Shown: positions 56,775 through 64,000 of the stretch, piece by piece | Layout: every line of letters begins with the position of its first letter | How positions within the stretch are numbered: the stretch's first letter is position 1 | Source: Yinghuangia seranimata | GTDB lineage: Bacteria; Actinomycetota; Actinomycetes; Streptomycetales; Streptomycetaceae | Direction: 5' to 3' | Length of the DNA: 64,000 nt | NCBI RefSeq assembly: GCF_029953285.1 | Contig: NZ_JASAOI010000029.1 | Location: 124,001 to 188,000 of the forward strand | Translations under genes and position numbers: made by a program | The notes under the pieces: generated by a model | What the model was told of the DNA's origin: nothing | Database searches by the model: none | Seen by the model: the letters and a program-made list of their open reading frames with translations, nothing else

Positions 56775-57488
56775 CTATGCGGACGGAGCCGCCTCGGGGG
56801 CGAGCGCGAGCGTGGACGGGTGTGCGGGTGCCATGAGCAGCCCCGCACCGGCGTCCACCAGGTCCGCGAGAAACAGCGCGCTCGGATCGGGCGTGTGGGT
56901 GGGATCGAGCTCCAGGCGCTGCTCACGACCGGCCAGCTCGTGGGTCGCGAACCCGGTGAACTGCTCCCAGCGACGATGGGCGATGCGTGCGGGCACCACG
57001 CCACCGGCAACCTCTACCGCGCGCTCGGTCAGCGCCTTCAGACCGGTGGTCCACGGCGTGCGCCCGAGGTCGTCGGGTCCGAGGGTGGTGACCTCGGGGT
57101 GCACGGTGTACGCGGCCTGCACGCAGAAGCGCAGGTACCAGCTGCCCCCGTCCTCCCCGGCGCGCAGCCGGTCCATGAGTTCCACCAGGGGGCGGGCGAA
57201 CGCCTCGGCCACGGCGCGCGGGTCGGCGCTCCTGCCCTCGCCGTCGTACACCGCGATCAGTTCGATGCGGCGCGCGTTCACCTCACGCATGCGGTGCTCG
57301 AACAACGCCTCCACGAGGGATTGCACCGAACCGAAGTGGTACTTCACCGCGTTGGTGTTGCGCTGCCCCGCCGCGGCGGCGATCTCGCGCGCCGAGACCC
57401 CGTTGATGCCACGAGCGGCGAACAGCCGCTCGGCTGCGGTCATCAGCCGAAGCCGTGCGCGGTCGCCGACCGATGCCTCGATCTCCAT
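56775..57488 (-). CDS. TetR-family transcriptional regulator
   Basis: The 237-residue regulator has the TetR HTH at about 10-55 (V-S-A-R-E-I-A-A-A-A-G-Q-R-N-T-N-A-V-K-Y-H-F-G-S) with the Asn-rich recognition helix seen in the AefR-like group, and a long effector domain. ATG 57488 is the first good start. Two 16-bp palindromes of the form T-A-A-C-G-C...G-C-G-T-T-A lie 12 and 45 bases upstream of it, so it represses its own operon, including the TauD-type dioxygenase. Confidence 0.88.
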   Translation of the reverse strand: MEIEASVGDRARLRLMTAAERLFAARGINGVSAREIAAAAGQRNTNAVKYHFGSVQSLVEALFEHRMREVNARRIELIAVYDGEGRSADPRAVAEAFARPLVELMDRLRAGEDGGSWYLRFCVQAAYTVHPEVTTLGPDDLGRTPWTTGLKALTERAVEVAGGVVPARIAHRRWEQFTGFATHELAGREQRLELDPTHTPDPSALFLADLVDAGAGLLMAPAHPSTLALAPEAAPSA

Positions 57489-57499
57489 GCCGCGAAAAA

Positions 57500-57515
57500 T
57501 AACGCACACGCGTTA
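57500..57515. promoter_or_regulatory. TetR operator copy 1 (dioxygenase operon)
   Basis: TAACGCACACGCGTTA has 6-bp arms TAACGC/GCGTTA. It sits 12 bases before the TetR start codon within an A+T-rich promoter patch. Confidence 0.78.
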
Positions 57516-57532
57516 ATCAATCAAGGGCCGGA

Positions 57533-57548
57533 TAACGCACCTGCGTTA
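57533..57548. promoter_or_regulatory. TetR operator copy 2 (dioxygenase operon)
   Basis: TAACGCACCTGCGTTA has perfect 7-bp arms TAACGCA/TGCGTTA around two bases and is centred 33 bases from copy 1. Confidence 0.8.
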
Positions 57549-57730
57549 ACGCCGGATGCGGCATGGCGCAATCGCGTCACCTCCCGCCGGGACGGACGTC
57601 CCGGGCCGCGGCCGGGATGTCTGGCTCAGGACGTCGGGACGTCCGGCACGGGACAGTCGGAGGCGATCGCGCGCGGCGGCATCCCTCCTGCCGTCCGCCG
57701 AACGCACCCCCGACGACCAGGAGTTGCCCC

Positions 57731-58171
57731 ATGCCTCGAAGGATCCGCCGCGCGCTGCTCGGCGCAGCCCTGTCCGCCGCCGCCACCGCGAGCCTGCTCG
57801 CCGGGTCGGCCGGCACCGCGCACGCCGCGCCGACGGTGTACGCCGTCCATCTCAGCTGGCTCACCATCGAGGCGACGCAGGACAACAACTCCTACGACGA
57901 GGCCTACATCAAGGTGAACGGCGCCACGGTGTGGGGCCCGCACGACGTTCCGGAGAACAGCCCGCAGAACATCGGCGTGTCACTGCCGACGTTCTACTAC
58001 GACTCGGACCACACGCTGACCGTCGAAGCGTGGGACCGCGACCCGGGCCGCGACGACCGCATCGGCTACTTCCGCCTCGGCGCGAACCCGGCACTGGGCG
58101 GCCAGGCCATCCAACTGCGGGGCAACGACGGGGTGTACGACATCTTCTTCTATGTGGAGCGCGCCAACTGA
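57731..58171 (+). CDS. Small secreted beta-rich protein
   Basis: The 146-residue product has a signal peptide (P-R-R-I-R-R-A-L-L-G-A-A-L-S-A-A-A then A-H-A, cleaved near residue 35). The mature 110 residues show alternating strands (W-L-T-I-E-A-T, A-Y-I-K-V-N-G, L-T-V-E-A-W-D-R-D-P, I-G-Y-F-R-L-G) with acidic D-N-N-S-Y-D-E and D-R-D-P-G-R-D-D loops, reminiscent of a C2-like or calcium-binding sandwich. CAGGAG precedes ATG 57731 by seven bases. No partner gene; function unknown. Confidence 0.75.
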   Translation: MPRRIRRALLGAALSAAATASLLAGSAGTAHAAPTVYAVHLSWLTIEATQDNNSYDEAYIKVNGATVWGPHDVPENSPQNIGVSLPTFYYDSDHTLTVEAWDRDPGRDDRIGYFRLGANPALGGQAIQLRGNDGVYDIFFYVERAN

Positions 58172-58302
58172 CGTCGCAGGACGCGGTTCGCTCATGAGAC
58201 GTGGGGCGTGCGGCGCGGCCGGACGCCCCCAGGCCAGCTCGCGGCGGGGCCCGCCGCACGGTTGACCGCCGCGCCCTTGAAGCTGCTCGCGGACGTGGCG
58301 GG

Positions 58303-58890
58303 TCAGACCCGTGGTGCGAGGCCTGCGAGGACGAGGTCGCAGACGTTTTCGAAGGTGGTTTGGGTCGCCGGGTCGGTCCAGTAGCGGGCGTAGACGGGGT
58401 CGTGGAAGCGGGCGGTGGCGGAGAAGACGGCGTCGGCTGCGACAACCGGGTCGGTGGTCGCGAACGCGCCTTCGTCGATGCCGTCCTGGATGATGCCGGT
58501 CAGTTGGGCGATGAGGTCGGCGAGGTGTTCTTCGACGGCGCTGCTGGTCTGTTCGACGAGCTGGGAGTAGGCGGCGAAGAGCTCGGGGTCGTCGAGGGCT
58601 TTGGAGCGCTTGGCCGCGTACAGGGTCTCCAGCCATTCGCGCAGCCGTTGCTCGGCGGGTGACTCGGACGCCACGACCGTCGTCAGCGTGGCGTGGGTGC
58701 GGTCGAGCCAGCGGCGGGTGACGGCTTCGCGGAGTGCGGCCTTGCTCGGGAAGTGGCGGTAGACGGTGCCGTGACTGACGCCGAGTGCGCGGGCGACGTC
58801 CACGACCGTGGCCTTGGCCGGGCCGTACCGCCGCAGGACGCCCTCGGCGGCCTCGAGGATCTGCTCGGAGGTCAGGGGTGCGTCGGCCAC
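58303..58890 (-). CDS. TetR-family transcriptional regulator
   Basis: The 195-residue repressor has the TetR HTH at about 8-53 (A-T-V-V-D-V-A-R-A-L-G-V-S-H-G-T-V-Y-R-H-F-P-S-K-A-A-L-R) and a helical C-domain. GTG 58890 has AGGAG nine bases upstream. It lies 40 bases after the aldo-keto reductase gene on the same strand, so they are co-transcribed, and the perfect 14-bp-arm palindrome upstream of the reductase is its likely operator. Confidence 0.9.
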   Translation of the reverse strand: MADAPLTSEQILEAAEGVLRRYGPAKATVVDVARALGVSHGTVYRHFPSKAALREAVTRRWLDRTHATLTTVVASESPAEQRLREWLETLYAAKRSKALDDPELFAAYSQLVEQTSSAVEEHLADLIAQLTGIIQDGIDEGAFATTDPVVAADAVFSATARFHDPVYARYWTDPATQTTFENVCDLVLAGLAPRV

Positions 58891-58930
58891 GGTGTTCGTC
58901 TCCTACCGCCCGGCGGTCATCCGCCCGACG

Positions 58931-59938
58931 TCACTTCTCGCTGTCCAGGTGCGCCATCTGCGCCGCAGCGTACCGCTCTCCGGCGGCGGCCCCCGCCGGC
59001 ACGGCGCGCTCTATCGCGGCGAGGTCGTCGGAGGACAGCGTCACGTCGAGGGCGCCGAGGGCCTCCTGGAGGCGGTCGCGGCGGCGGGCGCCGACCAGCG
59101 GCACGATGTCGTCCCCGCGGCCGAGGACCCAGGCGATGGCGATCTGCGCGACGCTGACGCCCTTGGCCTCGGCGACCGCCCGCAGCGCCTCGACGAGCGC
59201 CAGGTTGTGGTCGAGGTTGTCGCCCTGGAAGCGCGGGCTCATGCCACGGAAGTCACCGGCGGCCAGCGCGGTGGAGCGCTGCCAGTGGCCGCTGATCAGC
59301 CCGCGCGAAAGCACGCCGTACGCCGTGACGCCGATGCCGAGCTCGCGCGTGGTCGGCAGGATCTCGGCCTCGACGCCGCGGGAGATCAGCGAGTACTCGA
59401 TCTGCAGATCGCTGATCGGGTGCACGGCGTGCGCGCGGCGGATGGTGTCGGCGCCGACCTCGGACAGGCCGAGGTGGCGCACCCGCCCCGCCTTCACCTC
59501 CTCGGCGATGGCGCCGACGGTCTCCTCGATCGGCACGCTCGGGTCGAGCCGCGCCAGGCGATAGGTGTCGATGTGGTCGACGCCGAGCCGCACGAGGCTG
59601 TAGGCGAGGAAGTTCTTGACCGACTCCGGCCGGCCGTCGTTGGCGAGGAACGCGCCGTCCGCGTCGCGCACCGCGCCGAACTTGACGCTGAGGTGCACGC
59701 CGTCGCGGCCGCGCTCGCGTAGCGCTTCGCCGATCAGCAGCTCGTTGTGGCCGCTGCCGTAGAAGTCGCCGGTGTCGAGCAGGTCGACGCCCGCGTCGAG
59801 CGCCGCGTGGATGGTGGCGATGCTCTCGCCGCGGTCCGCCGGGCCGTACAGCGCCGACATGCCCATGCAGCCGAGACCGAGCGCGGAGACGCGGGAGCCG
59901 GTGGCGGCGCTGAGGGTGCGGGTGTCCATGGGAGCCAT
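58931..59938 (-). CDS. Aldo/keto reductase
   Basis: The 335-residue enzyme is a TIM-barrel NADPH-dependent aldo-keto reductase of the AKR13-like group (L-G-L-G-C-M-G-M-S, L-L-D-T-G-D-F-Y-G-S-G-H-N-E, V-K-F-G-A-V). Catalytic Asp and Tyr are present in D-T-G-D-F-Y, the Lys in S-V-K-F; the usual His is replaced (Y-R-L-A-R where Y-Q-x-H-R is common), which is worth noting. AAGGA precedes ATG 59938 by nine bases; ATG 59929 is an alternative. It leads the operon with a TetR gene and is preceded by a large palindromic operator. Confidence 0.88.
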   Translation of the reverse strand: MAPMDTRTLSAATGSRVSALGLGCMGMSALYGPADRGESIATIHAALDAGVDLLDTGDFYGSGHNELLIGEALRERGRDGVHLSVKFGAVRDADGAFLANDGRPESVKNFLAYSLVRLGVDHIDTYRLARLDPSVPIEETVGAIAEEVKAGRVRHLGLSEVGADTIRRAHAVHPISDLQIEYSLISRGVEAEILPTTRELGIGVTAYGVLSRGLISGHWQRSTALAAGDFRGMSPRFQGDNLDHNLALVEALRAVAEAKGVSVAQIAIAWVLGRGDDIVPLVGARRRDRLQEALGALDVTLSSDDLAAIERAVPAGAAAGERYAAAQMAHLDSEK

Positions 59939-60020
59939 GAGAACGATCCTTCCGAAGATCCCTGCCGACGGTTTCGCGGGTGCCTGGCGACAGGTCCCGG
60001 GCACGAGATCAGCATGCCCG

Positions 60021-60054
60021 ATGGACTGACAGATTTCAATATCTGTCAGTCCAT
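60021..60054. promoter_or_regulatory. Long palindromic TetR operator before the aldo-keto reductase
   Basis: ATGGACTGACAGAT (60021-60034) and its exact reverse complement (60041-60054) flank six bases. Perfect 14-bp arms upstream of a reductase/TetR operon make this the probable TetR site. Confidence 0.82.
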
Positions 60055-60096
60055 CTCCCTCACATTCACCCGCCCGACCCAACCGACGCACCCCAC

Positions 60097-60110
60097 TTGA
60101 ACGCGTTCAA
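60097..60110. promoter_or_regulatory. Operator copy 1 for the membrane protein/DCC/TetR operon
   Basis: TTGAACGCGTTCAA is a perfect 14-bp palindrome. Its core recurs at 60142-60153, 44 bases away centre to centre. Confidence 0.8.
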
Positions 60111-60141
60111 AAGGAGGGTCTAGAGTCAGGGTTACGCGAAC

Positions 60142-60153
60142 TGAACGCGTTCA
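60142..60153. promoter_or_regulatory. Operator copy 2 for the membrane protein/DCC/TetR operon
   Basis: TGAACGCGTTCA is the same palindrome core, 15 bases before ATG 60169, so bound repressor would block initiation or early elongation. Confidence 0.8.
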
Positions 60154-60168
60154 AAAGAGGGGGTCGCC

Positions 60169-60579
60169 ATGGATCTCACCGTGGTCACATACGTCGTCTA
60201 CCTGCTGATCAGCCTCTCCGTGACGCTGTGGGTCGGCCGCGTGCTCGCCCACAACGGCAGGCTCTTCCTCGTCGATGTCCTGCACGGCGACACCAAGCTC
60301 GCCCACGCCGTCAACCAGCTGCTGCTCGTCGGCTTCTACCTCGTCAACTTCGGCTTCATCGCCCTGCACCTCAAGCTCGGCGACCGCGTCGACACCGCCC
60401 GCGAGTCCTTCGAGGCGCTGTCCGTCAAGGTCGGCACCGTCCTGCTGGTCCTCGGCGCGCTGCACCTGGCCAACGTGTTCGTGCTCAACCGGCTGCGCCG
60501 CCGCACCCTGCAGGAACGCATGACCACCACTCCCCCGGTCCCGCCTCAGGCCTGGACCAGCCCGGCCGTGGGCGTGTGA
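60169..60579 (+). CDS. Conserved small integral membrane protein
   Basis: The 136-residue product has three clear membrane helices (about 5-25, 48-68 and 85-106), a conserved G-R-V-L-A-H-N-G-R-L-F-L-V-D-V-L loop after the first, and a Pro-rich cytoplasmic tail. No catalytic motif. A purine-rich AGAGGGGG precedes ATG 60169. It is the first gene of a three-gene operon with a DCC-family thiol protein (gap four bases) and a TetR regulator, preceded by two copies of an identical palindrome. Function unknown. Confidence 0.82.
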   Translation: MDLTVVTYVVYLLISLSVTLWVGRVLAHNGRLFLVDVLHGDTKLAHAVNQLLLVGFYLVNFGFIALHLKLGDRVDTARESFEALSVKVGTVLLVLGALHLANVFVLNRLRRRTLQERMTTTPPVPPQAWTSPAVGV

Positions 60580-60583
60580 CGTC

Positions 60584-61054
60584 ATGGCCACCGCGATCGG
60601 CGTAGGAGGCCTCGACCGGGGTGAGGCCTCCTACGTGTCCGCCACCGCCCCCGTACGCGTCCCGTCCCTGCGGCGCATCACCGTCCTGTACGACGCGGCC
60701 TGCCCGCTGTGCGTCGCCGTCAGCGGCTGGCTCGCCCGCCAGCCCAAGCTGATCCCCATCGACCTGATCTCCGCCGGCTCGGCCCGCGCCCGCAACCGCT
60801 ACCCCGAGCTCGACCACGCCCGCACCCTGCGCGAGGTCACCGTCATCGGCGACGCCGGCCAGGTCTACACCGGGGCGTACGCCTGGATCATGTGCCTGTG
60901 GGCCCTCTACGCCTACCGCCCGATGTCCTACCGCCTCGCGACCCCCGCCGGCCTGCCGGTGGCCAAGGCCGCCGTGGTCGCCGCAGCCAAGATCTCCTCC
61001 GCGACCCGCCGCGAGGCGGGAGACTGCGGCGACGACTGCGGCCCTCACGATTAA
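60584..61054 (+). CDS. DCC-family thiol-disulfide oxidoreductase-like protein (DUF393)
   Basis: The 156-residue protein has the DxxCxxC motif of the DCC family (Y-D-A-A-C-P-L-C, about 36-43) at the start of a thioredoxin-like domain (V-T-V-I-G-D-A-G-Q-V-Y-T-G, A-Y-A-W-I-M-C-L-W-A-L). The C-terminus contains another Cys pair (D-C-G-D-D-C-G). It probably catalyses dithiol exchange on a membrane or redox partner. ATG 60584 is four bases after the membrane-protein stop, indicating translational coupling; the two products likely act together. Confidence 0.87.
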   Translation: MATAIGVGGLDRGEASYVSATAPVRVPSLRRITVLYDAACPLCVAVSGWLARQPKLIPIDLISAGSARARNRYPELDHARTLREVTVIGDAGQVYTGAYAWIMCLWALYAYRPMSYRLATPAGLPVAKAAVVAAAKISSATRREAGDCGDDCGPHD

Positions 61055-61064
61055 GGTTCCACGC

Positions 61065-61796
61065 GTGGAGAACGACGCACCGACCGCCTCGAAGGCCAGC
61101 AAGAGCGAGCAGACCCGGTCCCTGATCCTGGAGACCGCGATGCGCCTGTTCCAGGAACGCGGCTACGACAAGACGACGATGCGCGCCATCGCCGCCGAGG
61201 CGGGAGTGTCGGTCGGCAACGCGTACTACTACTTCGCGTCGAAGGAGCACCTGATCCAGGGCTTCTACGACCGCGTCACGCAGGAGCACATCGCCGCGAC
61301 CCGTGCGGCCATGCACGGCCGCACGGACTTTCCCGAACGGCTCCAGGCGGCGCTGACCGCGTGGCTGGACGTGGCGGAGCCGTACCACGGCTTCGCCGTC
61401 CAGTTCTTCCGCAACGCCGCCGACCCCGACAGCCCGCTCAGCCCGTTCTCCGCCGAGTCCTACCCGGCCCGCCAGACCGTCGTCGACCTGTACCGCGAGG
61501 TCCTGGCCGGGTCGACGATGAAGCTCGACACCGAAATGGCGGAGATACTCCCCGAGTTGCTGTGGCTCCATCAGATGGGCATCGTCCTGTTCTGGGTCTA
61601 CGACCGCACCCCCAACAGCACCAAAACCCGCGACTTCGTCCGCCGCACCACACCCATGGTCGCCCGCGTGATGAACCTGTCCCGCTACAAACTCATCCGC
61701 CCACTGGTCCGCGACGCCGACAAGCTCGTCCGCGACTTCATCGTCCCCGAAGCCGTCGAACCGGCCGGGCACAAGGCTTCCCAGTCTCAGCGCTGA
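61065..61796 (+). CDS. TetR-family transcriptional regulator
   Basis: The 243-residue regulator has the TetR HTH at about 18-62 (T-T-M-R-A-I-A-A-E-A-G-V-S-V-G-N-A-Y-Y-Y-F-A-S-K-E-H-L-I) and a long helical effector domain. GTG 61065 follows AAGGT by eight bases and is ten bases after the DCC stop. As last gene of the operon, with the paired TGAACGCGTTCA palindromes at its head, it very probably represses the whole operon. Confidence 0.9.
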   Translation: MENDAPTASKASKSEQTRSLILETAMRLFQERGYDKTTMRAIAAEAGVSVGNAYYYFASKEHLIQGFYDRVTQEHIAATRAAMHGRTDFPERLQAALTAWLDVAEPYHGFAVQFFRNAADPDSPLSPFSAESYPARQTVVDLYREVLAGSTMKLDTEMAEILPELLWLHQMGIVLFWVYDRTPNSTKTRDFVRRTTPMVARVMNLSRYKLIRPLVRDADKLVRDFIVPEAVEPAGHKASQSQR

Positions 61797-61829
61797 CGAC
61801 GTCGGCGTGGCGGACGGCGACGGCTCGGG

Positions 61830-62354
61830 TCAGGTGCCGAGGGGCACGGCGGTCGCTGTGCCGTCTGCGGCGACGGCGACGCGGCCTTGGAAGCCGTCCG
61901 AGCCGCAGTCCTTGCCGTTGGGGTAGGAGGCGGTCGGGGTGACGGCGAGTTCGCGGACCAGCGGTGCGCCGCCCGATGCGGGGGTGAGGGTCAGCGTCAC
62001 CTGCACGGGGGTGCCGGGCAGCCCCGGGACCGGCGCGGCGCCGTTCTTTCCGCCGGTGAACACGACCTGGGCGGAACACATTTCGCCGGTGCAGCCCTTA
62101 GGGTCCGTCCTGCTGGACGGGGAGAGGATCACGTCTGCGTCCTTGCAGGCGCCGTCCCAGCAGGTCCGCATGTGGGCGCCCGCGATCTGGTCGGCGTACG
62201 GCGGCGCGATGTCCAGGGTGATCCCGACCAGGGTGCCGACCGCGGTGCACTGCCGCGAGGCGCCTGACGAACTCTCGTCGCCGCAGGCCACCGCCAGGAC
62301 AAGGACCCCGGCGAGCAGCCCCGAGCGGCGGAGCGGCGTGAGTTTCGTGCGCAT
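61830..62354 (-). CDS. Cys-rich lipoprotein of unknown function
   Basis: The 174-residue product has a lipoprotein signal peptide with lipobox L-A-V-A-C (about residue 24), then S-S-S-G-A-S and a domain with six more cysteines (R-Q-C-T-A, M-R-T-C-W-D-G-A-C-K-D-A-D, K-G-C-T-G-E-M-C-S, K-D-C-G-S), likely three disulfides on a beta scaffold. ATG 62354 is chosen because the GAGAGG tract sits at the right distance; the ATG six bases upstream abuts it. No recognised family. It is monocistronic and converges on the TetR gene. Confidence 0.75.
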   Translation of the reverse strand: MRTKLTPLRRSGLLAGVLVLAVACGDESSSGASRQCTAVGTLVGITLDIAPPYADQIAGAHMRTCWDGACKDADVILSPSSRTDPKGCTGEMCSAQVVFTGGKNGAAPVPGLPGTPVQVTLTLTPASGGAPLVRELAVTPTASYPNGKDCGSDGFQGRVAVAADGTATAVPLGT

Positions 62355-62607
62355 GCGCATCCTCTCGTCGACGTCAGCGACGGTCAGACGCCGACCCACA
62401 CGGATCGGTTCCACAGGCGACCTTGAACGACGGGAGCGGCCGGGCTTTCTCCCGTGACGGCGTTGTTCGTCGACCGATACGCCCGCGCCTGACCCCGGAG
62501 GGGCCGCCGAAAGGGTGTCAGGAACGCGTCAGGAAGGGGTCCGTCCGCATCACGGCGGGGCAGCTGCGCGGTAGACAGGAAGCGGGGTTCGGCATCGGAG
62601 GTGCGCC

Positions 62608-63135
62608 ATGCTTCGCACGTTGTCGCGGGACCGGGTCGCGTGGGCGAGTACACCGTTGCTGCTGTTGGTGGTGGGGCTGACGATGTCGCAACTGGCGGCT
62701 CGGGCGCGCATGTTGAAGGTTGTCGCGAACACCAGTGCCGGCTATCTCGAGCGTGTTCAGGACGCTTCGCGCGTTGCGCGGACGGCGTCGTCGCCGGATG
62801 CGGTCGCCATGTACGTCAGGGACGAGCTCACCGCGGTGCTCGGGCTGCGCGGGTGCCGGTTCGAGTACGGGACGTTGCTCGGGCGCCCGGCGCGGCTGGA
62901 GCGCGACGGCAGCGTGGTGGTCGGGCGCGAGGCGTGGGACGTCGACGCGCTGGGCTGGCCGGAGGACGAGGTGGAGCTGCGGGTCTTCCACAAGCACCGG
63001 TTCGTCGGTCGCTTCATGATGCTGCCGACACGAGGGGCCGTCGCGACGCTTCAGGCGCGTCTGGTGGCGGTGGCGTTGGCCGACCAGGTCGGGGCCTCCT
63101 ATGACAGCCCGCAGACGAGCGGCGTCAAGCACTGA
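62608..63135 (+). CDS. Single-span membrane protein related to the C-terminal half of DUF4118 proteins
   Basis: The 175-residue protein has one membrane helix (about 13-33) and then a GAF/PAS-like domain (E-R-V-Q-D-A-S-R-V-A-R, L-G-L-R-G-C-R-F-E-Y, W-D-V-D-A-L-G-W-P-E-D-E-V-E-L, V-G-R-F-M-M-L-P-T). This C-terminal domain pattern is known from DUF4118 proteins, which normally carry four membrane helices before it; here three are missing. GGAGG lies six bases upstream of ATG 62608. The end converges on the ABC permease gene. Sensor-like, but no kinase part. Confidence 0.65.
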   Translation: MLRTLSRDRVAWASTPLLLLVVGLTMSQLAARARMLKVVANTSAGYLERVQDASRVARTASSPDAVAMYVRDELTAVLGLRGCRFEYGTLLGRPARLERDGSVVVGREAWDVDALGWPEDEVELRVFHKHRFVGRFMMLPTRGAVATLQARLVAVALADQVGASYDSPQTSGVKH

Positions 63136-63141
63136 CGGTGC

Positions 63142-63945
63142 TCAGACGGCCCTGCGGTACAGCCACACGCCGAGCGGCGCGAACACGGCCACGATTCCCG
63201 CGTCCCACGCGAGGGCCTGCCATACGAGGGACGCGGCGGGGCCGCCGAGGACCAGGGTGCGGACTGCTTCGACGGTCGCCGAGACGGGCTGGTTGTTGGC
63301 GAAGGCCTGGAGCCAGCCCGGCATCGTGGCCACCGGGACGAAGGCGGATGACGCGAAGACCAAGGGCACCAGCATCGGGAAGGCCGCCGCCTGGGCGGTT
63401 TCCGGGTCGCCGACGGCCATGCCGATCGTGGCGAAGATCCACGACATCGCGAAGCCGAACAGGAGGACGAGCACTACACCTGCGAGGAAGCGCCAGGCGT
63501 CGGTGTGTACCCGGAATCCGAGGGCGAATCCGACGCCCGTCATGAGGGAGACGACGAACACGTTGCGCGTGAGGTCGGCGAGGGTGCGTCCCGACAGGAC
63601 GGCCGACCGGGCCATCGGGAGGGATCGGAAGCGTTCCATCAGGCCGGTCTGCATGTCGGTCGCCAGGCCGATGGCCGTGTTCATCGCGCCGAAGACCGCG
63701 GCCTGCACGAAGATGCCCGGCATCATGAAGTCCACGTAGGAGATGCCGTTCAGCGCGCGGCCGGTCACGCCGCCGAAGACGTACCGGAACATGAGGATGA
63801 ACACGAGCGGCTGCACGGTCGAGAAGATCAGCAGCCGGGGTACGCGGCGCAGCGCGATCAGGTTGCGGTGGGCGACGGCGAGGCCGTCGTGGATCGGGGC
63901 GTAGACGCGTTCGACGACGGTGGGTGCGGTCACGACGGCGGTCAT
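63142..63945 (-). CDS. DrrB-like ABC-2 transporter permease
   Basis: The 267-residue membrane protein belongs to the ABC-2/DrrB group: R-N-L-I-A-L-R-R-V-P, F-I-L-M-F-R-Y-V-F-G-G, then P-G-I-F-V-Q-A and six membrane helices, with M-E-R-F-R-S-L-P-M-A-R-S-A-V between helices 2 and 3. Such permeases export drugs or lipids. GAGGT precedes ATG 63945. The gene follows, with a 22-base gap, the ATPase gene whose 3' end is at the window edge, giving the usual DrrAB order. Confidence 0.9.
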   Translation of the reverse strand: MTAVVTAPTVVERVYAPIHDGLAVAHRNLIALRRVPRLLIFSTVQPLVFILMFRYVFGGVTGRALNGISYVDFMMPGIFVQAAVFGAMNTAIGLATDMQTGLMERFRSLPMARSAVLSGRTLADLTRNVFVVSLMTGVGFALGFRVHTDAWRFLAGVVLVLLFGFAMSWIFATIGMAVGDPETAQAAAFPMLVPLVFASSAFVPVATMPGWLQAFANNQPVSATVEAVRTLVLGGPAASLVWQALAWDAGIVAVFAPLGVWLYRRAV

Positions 63946-63967
63946 GTGGGCACCTCGCTTCGCTCGC

Positions 63968-64000
63968 TCATGGCGTGTCCTCCGTCCGGTGTCCGGTGAG
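63968..64000 (-). CDS. 3' end of a DrrA-like ABC ATPase gene
   Basis: The last ten codons (L-T-G-H-R-T-E-D-T-P) before a TGA at 63970-63968 resemble the C-terminus of DrrA-type ATPases, where F-L-x-L-T-G-H is common. The gene continues beyond the right edge. Position directly upstream of the DrrB-like permease supports this. Confidence 0.65.
   Translation of the reverse strand, partial: LTGHRTEDTP

Overview
The window is very G+C-rich bacterial chromosome with strong third-position G/C bias, frequent GTG starts, Shine-Dalgarno motifs of the GGAGG type, several probably leaderless regulator genes and many TetR/MarR/MerR/LacI one-component regulators. Together with a SARP-type (OmpR DNA-binding plus BTAD) regulator, a SpoIIE-type phosphatase, DUF4132, TAP-like lipoprotein hydrolase and PucR families, this points to a Streptomyces-like actinomycete (Streptomycetaceae or close relatives). 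Genus cannot be decided from the sequence alone. Most of the window looks like accessory or chromosome-arm DNA: small self-contained cassettes of a regulator plus one to three target genes, rather than long housekeeping operons.

Layout. 1-5.6 kb: edge fragment, coiled-coil protein, PAS/PP2C phosphatase, metallo-beta-lactamase-fold hydrolase and a GlxA-type regulator. 5.8-9.7 kb: a small exopolysaccharide-like set (CelD-type acetyltransferase, glycosyltransferase, flippase). 10-14.4 kb: secreted protein, patatin, and three regulator/target pairs (TetR, MarR/SnoaL-like, MerR/FMN reductase) with visible operators for two of them. 14.4-14.65 kb: a promoter, an aberrant tRNA-like cloverleaf with glycine identity features and a strong terminator. 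14.7-16.2 kb: SARP regulator coupled to a SagB N-terminal domain that lacks its nitroreductase half. 16.3-21.8 kb: LuxR-type two-component system divergent from a MacB/FtsX-type ABC exporter, separated by an unusual array of 11-bp direct repeats. 22.2-28.3 kb: large unknown helical protein, MerR-methyltransferase fusion, YcnI copper protein with a His-rich membrane partner, and a cobalamin riboswitch in front of a ferredoxin-like gene.

28.4-42.9 kb: amidase/LacI divergon with two identical perfect operators, phosphoesterase, SDR/TetR divergon, solute-binding-fold protein without signal peptide, TAP-like lipoprotein hydrolase, DUF4132 protein, a papain-fold protein whose catalytic Cys and His are both replaced, DUF1304/TetR operon and a lipoprotein. 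43-47 kb: alkaline phosphatase divergent from a Tat-exported phospholipase C, a phosphate-scavenging pair. 47-55.4 kb: NAD-dependent DNA ligase, then an APC permease / serine hydrolase / PucR regulator / diaminopimelate-decarboxylase-like group that looks like a catabolic module for amino-acid or peptide substrates. 55.5-64 kb: IS5-type transposase remnant, TetR/TauD-dioxygenase operon, secreted protein, aldo-keto reductase/TetR operon, membrane protein/DCC/TetR operon, lipoprotein, DUF4118-derived protein and a DrrAB-type ABC exporter running off the right edge.

The most unusual signals are the tRNA-like gene at 14532-14602, the 11-bp repeat array at 18218-18338, the catalytically dead papain homologue at 39304-41154 and the orphan SagB N-domain at 15554-16228. 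Palindromic operators are visible for most of the local regulators, so many of the small circuits can be read directly from the sequence.
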